Origin: Molossus alvarezi
Taxonomy: Eukaryota; Chordata; Mammalia; Chiroptera; Molossidae
Direction of reading: 5' to 3'
Assembly (NCBI GenBank): GCA_037176705.1
Contig: JBAWUJ010000139.1
Span: 1-64,000, forward strand
DNA length: 64,000 bases
Shown one piece after another: positions 24,920-39,871 of this stretch. Numbering within the stretch: the stretch's first letter is position 1; each line of letters opens with the position of its first letter. A program made the position numbers and the translations under genes. Under the pieces are notes generated by a model. It did not search any database. It saw nothing but the letters and a program-made list of their open reading frames with translations, and had not been told where the DNA came from.

Positions 24920-27411
24920 TACCTGAATGGCAACATTCACTCACTCCTACCTTCGTTTGCTTTGAGATTGTTTGCATCTTTACAGAAAGAATAAGTTTAC
25001 AGAGCATAAACCAACTTCATGATGAAGGATCGCGCAGGCTCTATCAAAAATGACGAGTACTGTAATATGATCCAGAAGGCACCGGGGTCGCACGTACCCG
25101 TGTGTGTGCCTCTTGAAAACGCACCGTAATTTCCCACTTTTAAGGATGACTGCACTTAAATAGGATGTGTAGTTAGTGCATGTGTACCGGTAGCAGCATA
25201 GGCTCTCTGGATGCCTCCAGCACTGGCACTGTACTGAAGTCCACTTGGCAAATCCTGAAGACTGCTAAGACTCTCAGGCTCCTTTGGAAGTTTTTGGGTT
25301 TGCAACATTCTTCTTAGCAGAGACATTAGTGAACAAATGGACTAGGGCAAACAAGAGTGTTACTCTACAACATTCACTGGAACCAATACTTTCCTCAACT
25401 GTACTAACACGCTCCACGTTGCACAGTGCAAGAGTGGTTGAACAATCACCTCTGAACTGATGACAATGCAGTGAACTTGTTTTCAAACTTTAGAATCAAT
25501 TCAGACATGGTCGTCTTATGGCGTACTCTACTGAGGACAGAGATGAACTGAATAATAAAAGACCCAGGGCCTGCAGAATAAAGTTCCAAATCTGTCCCTT
25601 CTCCCAAAGCCACTATATGACTTTGAAGAGAACACCCGCGATCAACATACCAAGGAAACCAGCCTGTGGCCCACACATCCTTCAGGGATGTCCTCTTTGA
25701 GGTGGCGAACAATGGGCATTATCCAAGGTGATTAAGCTCCCTCTTTTCAGTTGCTCACTTCTTTGGTTGCAATGGCATGCCTGAGTGGGTCTCCTGCACT
25801 GAGCACTCTAGCAATTACATCAGACTAACCCGCATTTTGGCACTCCGATCTAGTAAAGACTGAGTTAAAGTAAGTATCTTCATCATCTCTTAATATGTCA
25901 GTCATCCACAGAGAGGAAACGCATTCTTCTGGATTTCTTTGAGAAAACAATTCTGCACTCCTTATGCTAACAGGGCACTCAGTACCAAGAATGAAACGTG
26001 TGATGCATCGTTCTCATGTGCCCGAAGCTTTGGGTAACACTGCCATGAAAGGGGACGTCAAACCAAGTCACATTACGATATCCACGACCAGCTAAATGCT
26101 CAAAAATTCGTTGAAGAATTTCATCACGCTAACATGTATTGGCCCTCAAGACTGTCTTTGCACTCTTCGAGGAAGAAGATATATTACCCGAAGGAAAAAC
26201 AGAGGAGGTAAAGATGGTTCCTTCACCATCCCTTCCCAAACACTGCTTTCTTGTCATGTGGCAAAGAAGGCAGACAGCTGCAGTGCGACTGCTTCTCTAT
26301 CTAACTCTCCCGAAAATGTTCTATCTGCCCCCAGTACCTTGCATGTTGGTGTGGGACCTATTTGACAATTGACACCTATGTTTACATTACCGGTAGATTT
26401 TCTTTAGAAGTCTAGCCTTGTACTGATTGAGTAGAAGTGTACAAGGTGAAAAGCCTGAAGTGTCCACACAGTCCGAGGTGATTTTGTATCGGAACAGGTT
26501 TCAAGTCGCTTTTCCGCAGAGACTTCTTACCCGAAAAGGCTCCACCTACTGTGTCATGATCCCTCCCGCTCTGAACTTACAGAACATGCAGTGTAACTTC
26601 TCACAGACAAAGGATTTCCAGATACTCGGACAAATGCGTGTACTTTCAGAAATACACAGCAAAGGGCCATGGCAAGTATGAGCGTACAACACTGTTGTAA
26701 TCAATACACTCGAGAAGCATCCAGGCGTAACACAGGGTGTGCAACATATCATTGTAGTGGTTGCGACTCCTAGGCCCAGAATACACGCAGCGATTTGGTA
26801 AATCACAGAGACCTCATTGGAAACTCCTTGTCATCACCACCATCCTCTCTGTACAGCAGCTAACTGCCAAGCAAAACACACACGCCCTATTGAAGTGTGT
26901 CCAACTTTTCCACAGTGTGAGTGCTCTAACGGTGTATGAAAGAAAATCCAACCTTCAGCCCAATGACAACATCACGGAATCCTCACCCTCAATACTGGCA
27001 TTTAGTTTGTTGTGGCGCATACGAACCTTTGAGACAACTGCACCTTAGACTTGCTCAGTTGCAGTGTGACGGAGCGGCAAATGTCAAATCGCAGTCGTGA
27101 TCACTATTCCCAATAATTCATTCTCGATTGAAAGGTGGCTGCCTCTTTCGGTCAAGGATTCATGAGTGAATCCCATCCAGATTGAATTGTTCCCGTTTCA
27201 ACAGTCGCCCTGTGCAAATGTGCTTTTCCTATGATCGCAAGAGTGAAACAAATACCCACACTTAGCACATAAACGCATGACCTCTGATTCCCAACCAGAA
27301 GTGCACTGCCAATAAGATCTCAATTGGAGATCAAAGTCTTTGTCCACACATATGGGTGATTGTATACAGAACAGTTGGCCAGTGTTCTTTCCCAGAACTG
27401 AACACCTTTCT
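24920..27411 (+). repeat. Satellite copy 11
   Basis: Complete unit, T/G subfamily (T at 26803, G at 26942), and the last copy with G at offset 2023. No private variant seen. It is the right edge of the uniform left domain. Confidence 0.97.
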
Positions 27412-29903
27412 TACCTGAATGGCAACATTCACTCACTCCTACCTTCGTTTGCTTTGAGATTGTTTGCATCTTTACAGAAAGAATAAGTTTACAGAGCATA
27501 AACCAACTTCATGATGAAGGATCGCGCAGGCTCTATCAAAAATGACGAGTACTGTAATATGATCCAGAAGGCACCGGGGTCGCACGTACCCGTGTGTGTG
27601 CCTCTTGAAAACGCACCGTAATTTCCCACTTTTAAGGATGACTGCACTTAAATAGGATGTGTAGTTAGTGCATGTGTACCGGTAGCAGCATAGGCTCTCT
27701 GGATGCCTCCAGCACTGGCACTGTACTGAAGTCCACTTGGCAAATCCTGAAGACTGCTAAGACTCTCAGGCTCCTTTGGAAGTTTTTGGGTTTGCAACAT
27801 TCTTCTTAGCAGAGACATTAGTGAACAAATGGACTAGGGCAAACAAGAGTGTTACTCTACAACATTCACTGGAACCAATACTTTCCTCAACTGTACTAAC
27901 ACGCTCCACGTTGCACAGTGCAAGAGTGGTTGAACAATCACCTCTGAACTGATGACAATGCAGTGAACTTGTTTTCAAACTTTAGAATCAATTCAGACAT
28001 GGTCGTCTTATGGCGTACTCTACTGAGGACAGAGATGAACTGAATAATAAAAGACCCAGGGCCTGCAGAATAAAGTTCCAAATCTGTCCCTTCTCCCAAA
28101 GCCACTATATGACTTTGAAGAGAACACCCGCGATCAACATACCAAGGAAACCAGCCTGTGGCCCACACATCCTTCAGGGATGTCCTCTTTGAGGTGGCGA
28201 ACAATGAGCATTATCCAAGGTGATTAAGCTCCCTCTTTTCAGTTGCTCACTTCTTTGGTTGCAATGGCATGCCTGAGTGGGTCTCCTGCACTGAGCACTC
28301 TAGCAATTACATCAGACTAACCCGCATTTTGGCACTCCGATCTAGTAAAGACTGAGTTAAAGTAAGTATCTTCATCATCTCTTAATATGTCAGTCATCCA
28401 CAGAGAGGAAACGCATTCTTCTGGATTTCTTTGAGAAAACAATTCTGCACTCCTTATGCTAACATGGCACTCAGTACCAAGAATGAAACGTGTGATGCAT
28501 CGTTCTCATGTGCCCGAAGCTTTGGGTAACACTGCCATGAAAGGGGACGTCAAACCAAGTCACATTACGATATCCACGACCAGCTAAATGCTCAAAAATT
28601 CGTTGAAGAATTTCATCACGCTAACATGTATTGGCCCTCAAGACTGTCTTTGCACTCTTCGAGGAAGAAGATATATTACCCGAAGGAAAAACAGAGGAGG
28701 TAAAGATGGTTCCTTCACCATCCCTTCCCAAACACTGCTTTCTTGTCATGTGGCAAAGAAGGCAGACAGCTGCAGTGCGACTGCTTCTCTATCTAACTCT
28801 CCCGAAAATGTTCTATCTGCCCCCAGTACCTTGCATGTTGGTGTGGGACCTATTTGACAATTGACACCTATGTTTACATTACCGGTAGATTTTCTTTAGA
28901 AGTCTAGCCTTGTACTGATTGAGTAGAAGTGTACAAGGTGAAAAGCCTGAAGTGTCCACACAGTCCGAGGTGATTTTGTATCGGAACAGGTTTCAAGTCG
29001 CTTTTCCGCAGAGACTTCTTACCCGAAAAGGCTCCACCTACTGTGTCATGATCCCTCCCGCTCTGAACTTACAGAACATGCAGTGTAACTTCTCACAGAC
29101 AAAGGATTTCCAGATACTCGGACAAATGCGTGTACTTTCAGAAATACACAGCAAAGGGCCATGGCAAGTATGAGCGTACAACACTGTTGTAATCAATACA
29201 CTCGAGAAGCATCCAGGCGTAACACAGGGTGTGCAACATATCATTGTAGTGGTTGCGACTCCTAGGCCCAGAATACACGCAGCGATTTGGTAAAACACAG
29301 AGACCTCATTGGAAACTCCTTGTCATCACCACCATCCTCTCTGTACAGCAGCTAACTGCCAAGCAAAACACACACGCCCTATTGAAGTGTGTCCAACTTT
29401 TCCACAGTGTGAGTGCTCTAACGGTGTATGAAACAAAATCCAACCTTCAGCCCAATGACAACATCACGGAATCCTCACCCTCAATACTGGCATTTAGTTT
29501 GTTGTGGCGCATACGAACCTTTGAGACAACTGCACCTTAGACTTGCTCAGTTGCAGTGTGACGGAGCGGCAAATGTCAAATCGCAGTCGTGATCACTATT
29601 CCCAATAATTCATTCTCGATTGAAAGGTGGCTGCCTCTTTCGGTCAAGGATTCATGAGTGAATCCCATCCAGATTGAATTGTTCCCGTTTCAACAGTCGC
29701 CCTGTGCAAATGTGCTTTTCCTATGATCGCAAGAGTGAAACAAATACCCACACTTAGCACATAAACGCATGACCTCTGATTCCCAACCAGAAGTGCACTG
29801 CCAATAAGATCTCAATTGGAGATCAAAGTCTTTGTCCACACATATGGGTGATTGTATACAGAACAGTTGGCCAGTGTTCTTTCCCAGAACTGAACACCTT
29901 TCT
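27412..29903 (+). repeat. Satellite copy 12
   Basis: Complete unit. It introduces A at 28207 (offset 796) together with T at 28465 (offset 1054), variants that recur through the right-hand domain. It has A/C at offsets 1884/2023. Confidence 0.97.
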
Positions 29904-32395
29904 TACCTGAATGGCAACATTCACTCACTCCTACCTTCGTTTGCTTTGAGATTGTTTGCATCTTTACAGAAAGAATAAGTTTACAGAGCATAAACCAACT
30001 TCATGATGAAGGATCGCGCAGGCTCTATCAAAAATGACGAGTACTGTAATATGATCCAGAAGGCACCGGGGTCGCACGTACCCGTGTGTGTGCCTCTTGA
30101 AAACGCACCGTAATTTCCCACTTTTAAGGATGACTGCACTTAAATAGGATGTGTAGTTAGTGCATGTGTACCGGTAGCAGCATAGGCTCTCTGGATGCCT
30201 CCAGCACTGGCACTGTACTGAAGTCCACTTGGCAAATCCTGAAGACTGCTAAGACTCTCAGGCTCCTTTGGAAGTTTTTGGGTTTGCAACATTCTTCTTA
30301 GCAGAGACATTAGTGAACAAATGGACTAGGGCAAACAAGAGTGTTACTCTACAACATTCACTGGAACCAATACTTTCCTCAACTGTACTAACACGCTCCA
30401 CGTTGCACAGTGCAAGAGTGGTTGAACAATCACCTCTGAACTGATGACAATGCAGTGAACTTGTTTTCAAACTTTAGAATCAATTCAGACATGGTCGTCT
30501 TATGGCGTACTCTACTGAGGACAGAGATGAACTGAATAATAAAAGACCCAGGGCCTGCAGAATAAAGTTCCAAATCTGTCCCTTCTCCCAAAGCCACTAT
30601 ATGACTTTGAAGAGAACACCCGCGATCAACATACCAAGGAAACCAGCCTGTGGCCCACACATCCTTCAGGGATGTCCTCTTTGAGGTGGCGAACAATGGG
30701 CATTATCCAAGGTGATTAAGCTCCCTCTTTTCAGTTGCTCACTTCTTTGGTTGCAATGGCATGCCTGAGTGGGTCTCCTGCACTGAGCACTCTAGCAATT
30801 ACATCAGACTAACCCGCATTTTGGCACTCCGATCTAGTAAAGACTGAGTTAAAGTAAGTATCTTCATCATCTCTTAATATGTCAGTCATCCACAGAGAGG
30901 AAACGCATTCTTCTGGATTTCTTTGAGAAAACAATTCTGCACTCCTTATGCTAACAGGGCACTCAGTACCAAGAATGAAACGTGTGATGCATCGTTCTCA
31001 TGTGCCCGAAGCTTTGGGTAACACTGCCATGAAAGGGGACGTCAAACCAAGTCACATTACGATATCCACGACCAGCTAAATGCTCAAAAATTCGTTGAAG
31101 AATTTCATCACGCTAACATGTATTGGCCCTCAAGACTGTCTTTGCACTCTTCGAGGAAGAAGATATATTACCCGAAGGAAAAACAGAGGAGGTAAAGATG
31201 GTTCCTTCACCATCCCTTCCCAAACACTGCTTTCTTGTCATGTGGCAAAGAAGGCAGACAGCTGCAGTGCGACTGCTTCTCTATCTAACTCTCCCGAAAA
31301 TGTTCTATCTGCCCCCAGTACCTTGCATGTTGGTGTGGGACCTATTTGACAATTGACACCTATGTTTACATTACCGGTAGATTTTCTTTAGAAGTCTAGC
31401 CTTGTACTGATTGAGTAGAAGTGTACAAGGTGAAAAGCCTGAAGTGTCCACACAGTCCGAGGTGATTTTGTATCGGAACAGGTTTCAAGTCGCTTTTCCG
31501 CAGAGACTTCTTACCCGAAAAGGCTCCACCTACTGTGTCATGATCCCTCCCGCTCTGAACTTACAGAACATGCAGTGTAACTTCTCACAGACAAAGGATT
31601 TCCAGATACTCGGACAAATGCGTGTACTTTCAGAAATACACAGCAAAGGGCCATGGCAAGTATGAGCGTACAACACTGTTGTAATCAATACACTCGAGAA
31701 GCATCCAGGCGTAACACAGGGTGTGCAACATATCATTGTAGTGGTTGCGACTCCTAGGCCCAGAATACACGCAGCGATTTGGTAAATCACAGAGACCTCA
31801 TTGGAAACTCCTTGTCATCACCACCATCCTCTCTGTACAGCAGCTAACTGCCAAGCAAAACACACACGCCCTATTGAAGTGTGTCCAACTTTTCCACAGT
31901 GTGAGTGCTCTAACGGTGTATGAAACAAAATCCAACCTTCAGCCCAATGACAACATCACGGAATCCTCACCCTCAATACTGGCATTTAGTTTGTTGTGGC
32001 GCATACGAACCTTTGAGACAACTGCACCTTAGACTTGCTCAGTTGCAGTGTGACGGAGCGGCAAATGTCAAATCGCAGTCGTGATCACTATTCCCAATAA
32101 TTCATTCTCGATTGAAAGGTGGCTGCCTCTTTCGGTCAAGGATTCATGAGTGAATCCCATCCAGATTGAATTGTTCCCGTTTCAACAGTCGCCCTGTGCA
32201 AATGTGCTTTTCCTATGATCGCAAGAGTGAAACAAATACCCACACTTAGCACATAAACGCATGACCTCTGATTCCCAACCAGAAGTGCACTGCCAATAAG
32301 ATCTCAATTGGAGATCAAAGTCTTTGTCCACACATATGGGTGATTGTATACAGAACAGTTGGCCAGTGTTCTTTCCCAGAACTGAACACCTTTCT
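29904..32395 (+). repeat. Satellite copy 13
   Basis: Complete unit. It has T at 31787 (offset 1884) but C at 31926 (offset 2023), a half-way state shared only with copy 16. Otherwise it has left-domain bases. Confidence 0.97.
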
Positions 32396-34887
32396 TACCT
32401 GAATGGCAACATTCACTCACTCCTACCTTCGTTTGCTTTGAGATTGTTTGCATCTTTACAGAAAGAATAAGTTTACAGAGCATAAACCAACTTCATGATG
32501 AAGGATCGCGCAGGCTCTATCAAAAATGACGAGTACTGTAATATGATCCAGAAGGCACCGGGGTCGCACGTACCCGTATGTGTGCCTCTTGAAAACGCAC
32601 CGTAATTTCCCACTTTTAAGGATGACTGCACTTAAATAGGATGTGTAGTTAGTGCATGTGTACCGGTAGCAGCATAGGCTCTCTGGATGCCTCCAGCACT
32701 GGCACTGTACTGAAGTCCACTTGGCAAATCCTGAAGACTGCTAAGACTCTCAGGCTCCTTTGGAAGTTTTTGGGTTTGCAACATTCTTCTTAGCAGAGAC
32801 ATTAGTGAACAAATGGACTAGGGCAAACAAGAGTGTTACTCTACAACATTCACTGGAACCAATACTTTCCTCAACTGTACTAACACGCTCCACGTTGCAC
32901 AGTGCAAGAGTGGTTGAACAATCACCTCTGAACTGATGACAATGCAGTGAACTTGTTTTCAAACTTTAGACTCAATTCAGACATGGTCGTCTTATGGCGT
33001 ACTCTACTGAGGACAGAGATGAACTGAATAATAAAAGACCCAGGGCCTGCAGAATAAAGTTCCAAATCTGTCCCTTCTCCCAAAGCCACTATATGACTTT
33101 GAAGAGAACACCCGCGATCAACATACCAAGGAAACCAGCCTGTGGCCCACACATCCTTCAGGGATGTCCTCTTTGAGGTGGCGAACAATGGGCATTATCC
33201 AAGGTGATTAAGCTCCCTCTTTTCAGTTGCTCACTTCTTTGGTTGCAATGGCATGCCTGAGTGGGTCTCCTGCACTGAGCACTCTAGCAATTACATCAGA
33301 CTAACCCGCATTTTGGCACTCCGATCTAGTAAAGACTGAGTTAAAGTAAGTATCTTCATCATCTCTTAATATGTCAGTCATCCACAGAGAGGAAACGCAT
33401 TCTTCTGGATTTCTTTGAGAAAACAATTCTGCACTCCTTATGCTAACAGGGCACTCAGTACCAAGAATGAAACGTGTGATGCATCGTTCTCATGTGCCCG
33501 AAGCTTTGGGTAACACTGCCATGAAAGGGGACGTCAAACCAAGTCACATTACGATATCCACGACCAGCTAAATGCTCAAAAATTCGTTGAAGAATTTCAT
33601 CACGCTAACATGTATTGGCCCTCAAGACTGTCTTTGCACTCTTCGAGGAAGAAGGTATATTACCCGAAGGAAAAACAGAGGAGGTAAAGATGGTTCCTTC
33701 ACCATCCCTTCCCAAACACTGCTTTCTTGTCATGTGGCAAAGAAGGCAGACAGCTGCAGTGCGACTGCTTCTCTATCTAACTCTCCCGAAAATGTTCTAT
33801 CTGCCCCCAGTACCTTGCATGTTGGTGTGGGACCTATTTGACAATTGACACCTATGTTTACATTACCGGTAGATTTTCTTTAGAAGTCTAGCCTTGTACT
33901 GATTGAGTAGAAGTGTACAAGGTGAAAAGCCTGAAGTGTCCACACAGTCCGAGGTGATTTTGTATCGGAACAGGTTTCAAGTCGCTTTTCCGCAGAGACT
34001 TCTTACCCGAAAAGGCTCCACCTACTGTGTCATGATCCCTCCCGCTCTGAACTTACAGAACATGCAGTGTAACTTCTCACAGACAAAGGATTTCCAGATA
34101 CTCGGACAAATGCGTGTACTTTCAGAAATACACAGCAAAGGGCCATGGCAAGTATGAGCGTACAACACTGTTGTAATCAATACACTCGAGAAGCATCCAG
34201 GCGTAACACAGGGTGTGCAACATATCATTGTAGTGGTTGCGACTCCTAGGCCCAGAATACACGCAGCGATTTGGTAAAACACAGAGACCTCATTGGAAAC
34301 TCCTTGTCATCACCACCATCCTCTCTGTACAGCAGCTAACTGCCAAGCAAAACACACACGCCCTATTGAAGTGTGTCCAACTTTTCCACAGTGTGAGTGC
34401 TCTAACGGTGTATGAAACAAAATCCAACCTTCAGCCCAATGACAACATCACGGAATCCTCACCCTCAATACTGGCATTTAGTTTGTTGTGGCGCATACGA
34501 ACCTTTGAGACAACTGCACCTTAGACTTGCTCAGTTGCAGTGTGACGGAGCGGCAAATGTCAAATCGCAGTCGTGATCACTATTCCCAATAATTCATTCT
34601 CGATTGAAAGGTGGCTGCCTCTTTCGGTCAAGGATTCATGAGTGAATCCCATCCAGATTGAATTGTTCCCGTTTCAACAGTCGCCCTGTGCAAATGTGCT
34701 TTTCCTATGATCGCAAGAGTGAAACAAATACCCACACTTAGCACATAAACGCATGACCTCTGATTCCCAACCAGAAGTGCACTGCCAATAAGATCTCAAT
34801 TGGAGATCAAAGTCTTTGTCCACACATATGGGTGATTGTATACAGAACAGTTGGCCAGTGTTCTTTCCCAGAACTGAACACCTTTCT
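32396..34887 (+). repeat. Satellite copy 14
   Basis: Complete unit carrying A at 32578 (offset 183), C at 32971 (576) and G at 33655 (1260). The same three occur together in copies 19 and 23, but copy 14 lacks C at offset 1787, so it resembles their likely ancestor. Confidence 0.97.
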
Positions 34888-37379
34888 TACCTGAATGGCA
34901 ACATTCACTCACTCCTACCTTCGTTTGCTTTGAGATTGTTTGCATCTTTACAGAAAGAATAAGTTTACAGAGCATAAACCAACTTCATGATGAAGGATCG
35001 CGCAGGCTCTATCAAAAATGACGAGTACTGTAATATGATCCAGAAGGCACCGGGGTCGCACGTACCCGTGTGTGTGCCTCTTGAAAACGCACCGTAATTT
35101 CCCACTTTTAAGGATGACTGCACTTAAATAGGATGTGTAGTTAGTGCATGTGTGCCGGTAGCAGCATAGGCTCTCTGGATTCCTCCAGCACTGGCACTGT
35201 ACTGAAGTCCACTTGGCAAATCCTGAAGACTGCTAAGACTCTCAGGCTCCTTTGGAAGTTTTTGGGTTTGCAACATTCTTCTTAGCAGAGACATTAGTGA
35301 ACAAATGGACTAGGGCAAACAAGAGTGTTACTCTACAACATTCACTGGAACCAATACTTTCCTCAACTGTACTAACACGCTCCACGTTGCACAGTGCAAG
35401 AGTGGTTGAACAATCACCTCTGAACTGATGACAATGCAGTGAACTTGTTTTCAAACTTTAGAATCAATTCAGACATGGTCGTCTTATGGCGTACTCTACT
35501 GAGGACAGAGATGAACTGAATAATAAAAGACCCAGGGCCTGCAGAATAAAGTTCCAAATCTGTCCCTTCTCCCAAAGCCACTATATGACTTTGAAGAGAA
35601 CACCCGCGATCAACATACCAAGGAAACCAGCCTGTGGCCCACACATCCTTCAGGGATGTCCTCTTTGAGGTGGCGAACAATGAGCATTATCCAAGGTGAT
35701 TAAGCTCCCTCTTTTCAGTTGCTCACTTCTTTGGTTGCAATGGCATGCCTGAGTGGGTCTCCTGCACTGAGCACTCTAGCAATTACATCAGACTAACCCG
35801 CATTTTGGCACTCCGATCTAGTAAAGACTGAGTTAAAGTAAGTATCTTCATCATCTCTTAATATGTCAGTCATCCACAGAGAGGAAACGCATTCTTCTGG
35901 ATTTCTTTGAGAAAACAATTCTGCACTCCTTATGCTAACATGGCACTCAGTACCAAGAATGAAACGTGTGATGCATCGTTCTCATGTGCCCGAAGCTTTG
36001 GGTAACACTGCCATGAAAGGGGACGTCAAACCAAGTCACATTACGATATCCACGACCAGCTAAATGCTCAAAAATTCGTTGAAGAATTTCATCACGCTAA
36101 CATGTATTGGCCCTCAAGACTGTCTTTGCACTCTTCGAGGAAGAAGATATATTACCCGAAGGAAAAACAGAGGAGGTAAAGATGGTTCCTTCACCATCCC
36201 TTCCCAAACACTGCTTTCTTGTCATGTGGCAAAGAAGGCAGACAGCTGCAGTGCGACTGCTTCTCTATCTAACTCTCCCGAAAATGTTCTATCTGCCCCC
36301 AGTACCTTGCATGTTGGTGTGGGACCTATTTGACAATTGACACCTATGTTTACATTACCGGTAGATTTTCTTTAGAAGTCTAGCCTTGTACTGATTGAGT
36401 AGAAGTGTACAAGGTGAAAAGCCTGAAGTGTCCACACAGTCCGAGGTGATTTTGTATCGGAACAGGTTTCAAGTCGCTTTTCCGCAGAGACTTCTTACCC
36501 GAAAAGGCTCCACCTACTGTGTCATGATCCCTCCCGCTCTGAACTTACAGAACATGCAGTGTAACTTCTCACAGACAAAGGATTTCCAGATACTCGGACA
36601 AATGCGTGTACTTTCAGAAATACACAGCAAAGGGCCATGGCAAGTATGAGCGTACAACACTGTTGTAATCAATACACTCGAGAAGCATCCAGGCGTAACA
36701 CAGGGTGTGCAACATATCATTGTAGTGGTTGCGACTCCTAGGCCCAGAATACACGCAGCGATTTGGTAAAACACAGAGACCTCATTGGAAACTCCTTGTC
36801 ATCACCACCATCCTCTCTGTACAGCAGCTAACTGCCAAGCAAAACACACACGCCCTATTGAAGTGTGTCCAACTTTTCCACAGTGTGAGTGCTCTAACGG
36901 TGTATGAAACAAAATCCAACCTTCAGCCCAATGACAACATCACGGAATCCTCACCCTCAATACTGGCATTTAGTTTGTTGTGGCGCATACGAACCTTTGA
37001 GACAACTGCACCTTAGACTTGCTCAGTTGCAGTGTGACGGAGCGGCAAATGTCAAATCGCAGTCGTGATCACTATTCCCAATAATTCATTCTCGATTGAA
37101 AGGTGGCTGCCTCTTTCGGTCAAGGATTCATGAGTGAATCCCCTCCAGATTGAATTGTTCCCGTTTCAACAGTCGCCCTGTGCAAATGTGCTTTTCCTAT
37201 GATCGCAAGAGTGAAACAAATACCCACACTTAGCACATAAACGCATGACCTCTGATTCCCAACCAGAAGTGCACTGCCAATAAGATCTCAATTGGAGATC
37301 AAAGTCTCTGTCCACACATATGGGTGATTGTATACAGAACAGTTGGCCAGTGTTCTTTCCCAGAACTGAACACCTTTCT
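34888..37379 (+). repeat. Satellite copy 15
   Basis: Complete unit with G at 35154 and T at 35181 (offsets 267 and 294, shared only with copy 22), A at 35683, T at 35941, C at 37143 (offset 2256, shared with copies 17, 21 and 23) and private C at 37308. Confidence 0.97.
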
Positions 37380-39871
37380 TACCTGAATGGCAACATTCAC
37401 TCACTCCTACCTTCGTTTGCTTTGAGATTGTTTGCATCTTTACAGAAAGAATAAGTTTACAGAGCATAAACCAACTTCATGATGAAGGATCGCGCAGGCT
37501 CTATCAAAAATGACGAGTACTGTAATATGATCCAGAAGGCACCGGGGTCGCACGTACCCGTGTGTGTGCCTCTTGAAAACGCACCGTAATTTCCCACTTT
37601 TAAGGATGACTGCACTTAAATAGGATGTGTAGTTAGTGCATGTGTACCGGTAGCAGCATAGGCTCTCTGGATGCCTCCAGCACTGGCACTGTACTGAAGT
37701 CCACTTGGCAAATCCTGAAGACTGCTAAGACTCTCAGGCTCCTTTGGAAGTTTTTGGGTTTGCAACATTCTTCTTAGCAGAGACATTAGTGAACAAATGG
37801 ACTAGGGCAAACAAGAGTGTTACTCTACAACATTCACTGGAACCAATACTTTCCTCAACTGTACTAACACGCTCCACGTTGCACAGTGCAAGAGTGGTTG
37901 AACAATCACCTCTGAACTGATGACAATGCAGTGAACTTGTTTTCAAACTTTAGAATCAATTCAGACATGGTCGTCTTATGGCGTACTCTACTGAGGACAG
38001 AGATGAACTGAATAATAAAAGACCCAGGGCCTGCAGAATAAAGTTCCAAATCTGTCCCTTCTCCCAAAGCCACTATATGACTTTGAAGAGAACACCCGCG
38101 ATCAACATACCAAGGAAACCAGCCTGTGGCCCACACATCCTTCTGGGATGTCCTCTTTGAGGTGGCGAACAATGAGCATTATCCAAGGTGATTAAGCTCC
38201 CTCTTTTCAGTTGCTCACTTCTTTGGTTGCAATGGCATGCCTGAGTGGGTCTCCTGCACTGAGCACTCTAGCAATTACATCAGACTAACCCGCATTTTGG
38301 CACTCCGATCTAGTAAAGACTGAGTTAAAGTAAGTATCTTCATCATCTCTTAATATGTCAGTCATCCACAGAGAGGAAACGCATTCTTCTGGATTTCTTT
38401 GAGAAAACAATTCTGCACTCCTTATGCTAACATGGCACTCAGTACCAAGAATGAAACGTGTGATGCATCGTTCTCATGTGCCCGAAGCTTTGGGTAACAC
38501 TGCCATGAAAGGGGACGTCAAACCAAGTCACATTACGATATCCACGACCAGCTAAATGCTCAAAAATTCGTTGAAGAATTTCATCACGCTAACATGTATT
38601 GGCCCTCAAGACTGTCTTTGCACTCTTCGAGGAAGAAGATATATTACCCGAAGGAAAAACAGAGGAGGTAAAGATGGTTCCTTCACCATCCCTTCCCAAA
38701 CACTGCTTTCTTGTCATGTGGCAAAGAAGGCAGACAGCTGCAGTGCGACTGCTTCTCTATCTAACTCTCCCGAAAATGTTCTATCTGCCCCCAGTACCTT
38801 GCATGTTGGTGTGGGACCTATTTGACAATTGACACCTATGTTTACATTACCGGTAGATTTTCTTTAGAAGTCTAGCCTTGTACTGATTGAGTAGAAGTGT
38901 ACAAGGTGAAAAGCCTGAAGTGTCCACACAGTCCGAGGTGATTTTGTATCGGAACAGGTTTCAAGTCGCTTTTCCGCAGAGACTTCTTACCCGAAAAGGC
39001 TCCACCTACTGTGTCATGATCCCTCCCGCTCTGAACTTACAGAACATGCAGTGTAACTTCTCACAGACAAAGGATTTCCAGATACTCGGACAAATGCGTG
39101 TACTTTCAGAAATACACAGCAAAGGGCCATGGCAAGTATGAGCGTACAACACTGTTGTAATCAATACACTCGAGAAGCATCCAGGCGTAACACAGGGTGT
39201 GCAACATATCATTGTAGTGGTTGCGACTTCTAGGCCCAGAATACACGCAGCGATTTGGTAAATCACAGAGACCTCATTGGAAACTCCTTGTCATCACCAC
39301 CATCCTCTCTGTACAGCAGCTAACTGCCAAGCAAAACACACACGCCCTATTGAAGTGTGTCCAACTTTTCCACAGTGTGAGTGCTCTAACGGTGTATGAA
39401 ACAAAATCCAACCTTCAGCCCAATGACAACATCACGGAATCCTCACCCTCAATACTGGCATTTAGTTTGTTGTGGCGCATACGAACCTTTGAGACAACTG
39501 CACCTTAGACTTGCTCAGTTGCAGTGTGACGGAGCGGCAAATGTCAAATCGCAGTCGTGATCACTATTCCCAATAATTCATTCTCGATTGAAAGGTGGCT
39601 GCCTCTTTCGGTCAAGGATTCATGAGTGAATCCCATCCAGATTGAATTGTTCCCGTTTCAACAGTCGCCCTGTGCAAATGTGCTTTTCCTATGATCGCAA
39701 GAGTGAAACAAATACCCACACTTAGCACATAAACGCATGACCTCTGATTCCCAACCAGAAGTGCACTGCCAATAAGATCTCAATTGGAGATCAAAGTCTT
39801 TGTCCACACATATGGGTGATTGTATACAGAACAGTTGGCCAGTGTTCTTTCCCAGAACTGAACACCTTTCT
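37380..39871 (+). repeat. Satellite copy 16
   Basis: Complete unit with T at 38144 (offset 765, shared only with copy 22), A at 38175, T at 38433, private T at 39229, and T at 39263 (offset 1884) without the usual G at offset 2023. Confidence 0.97.
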
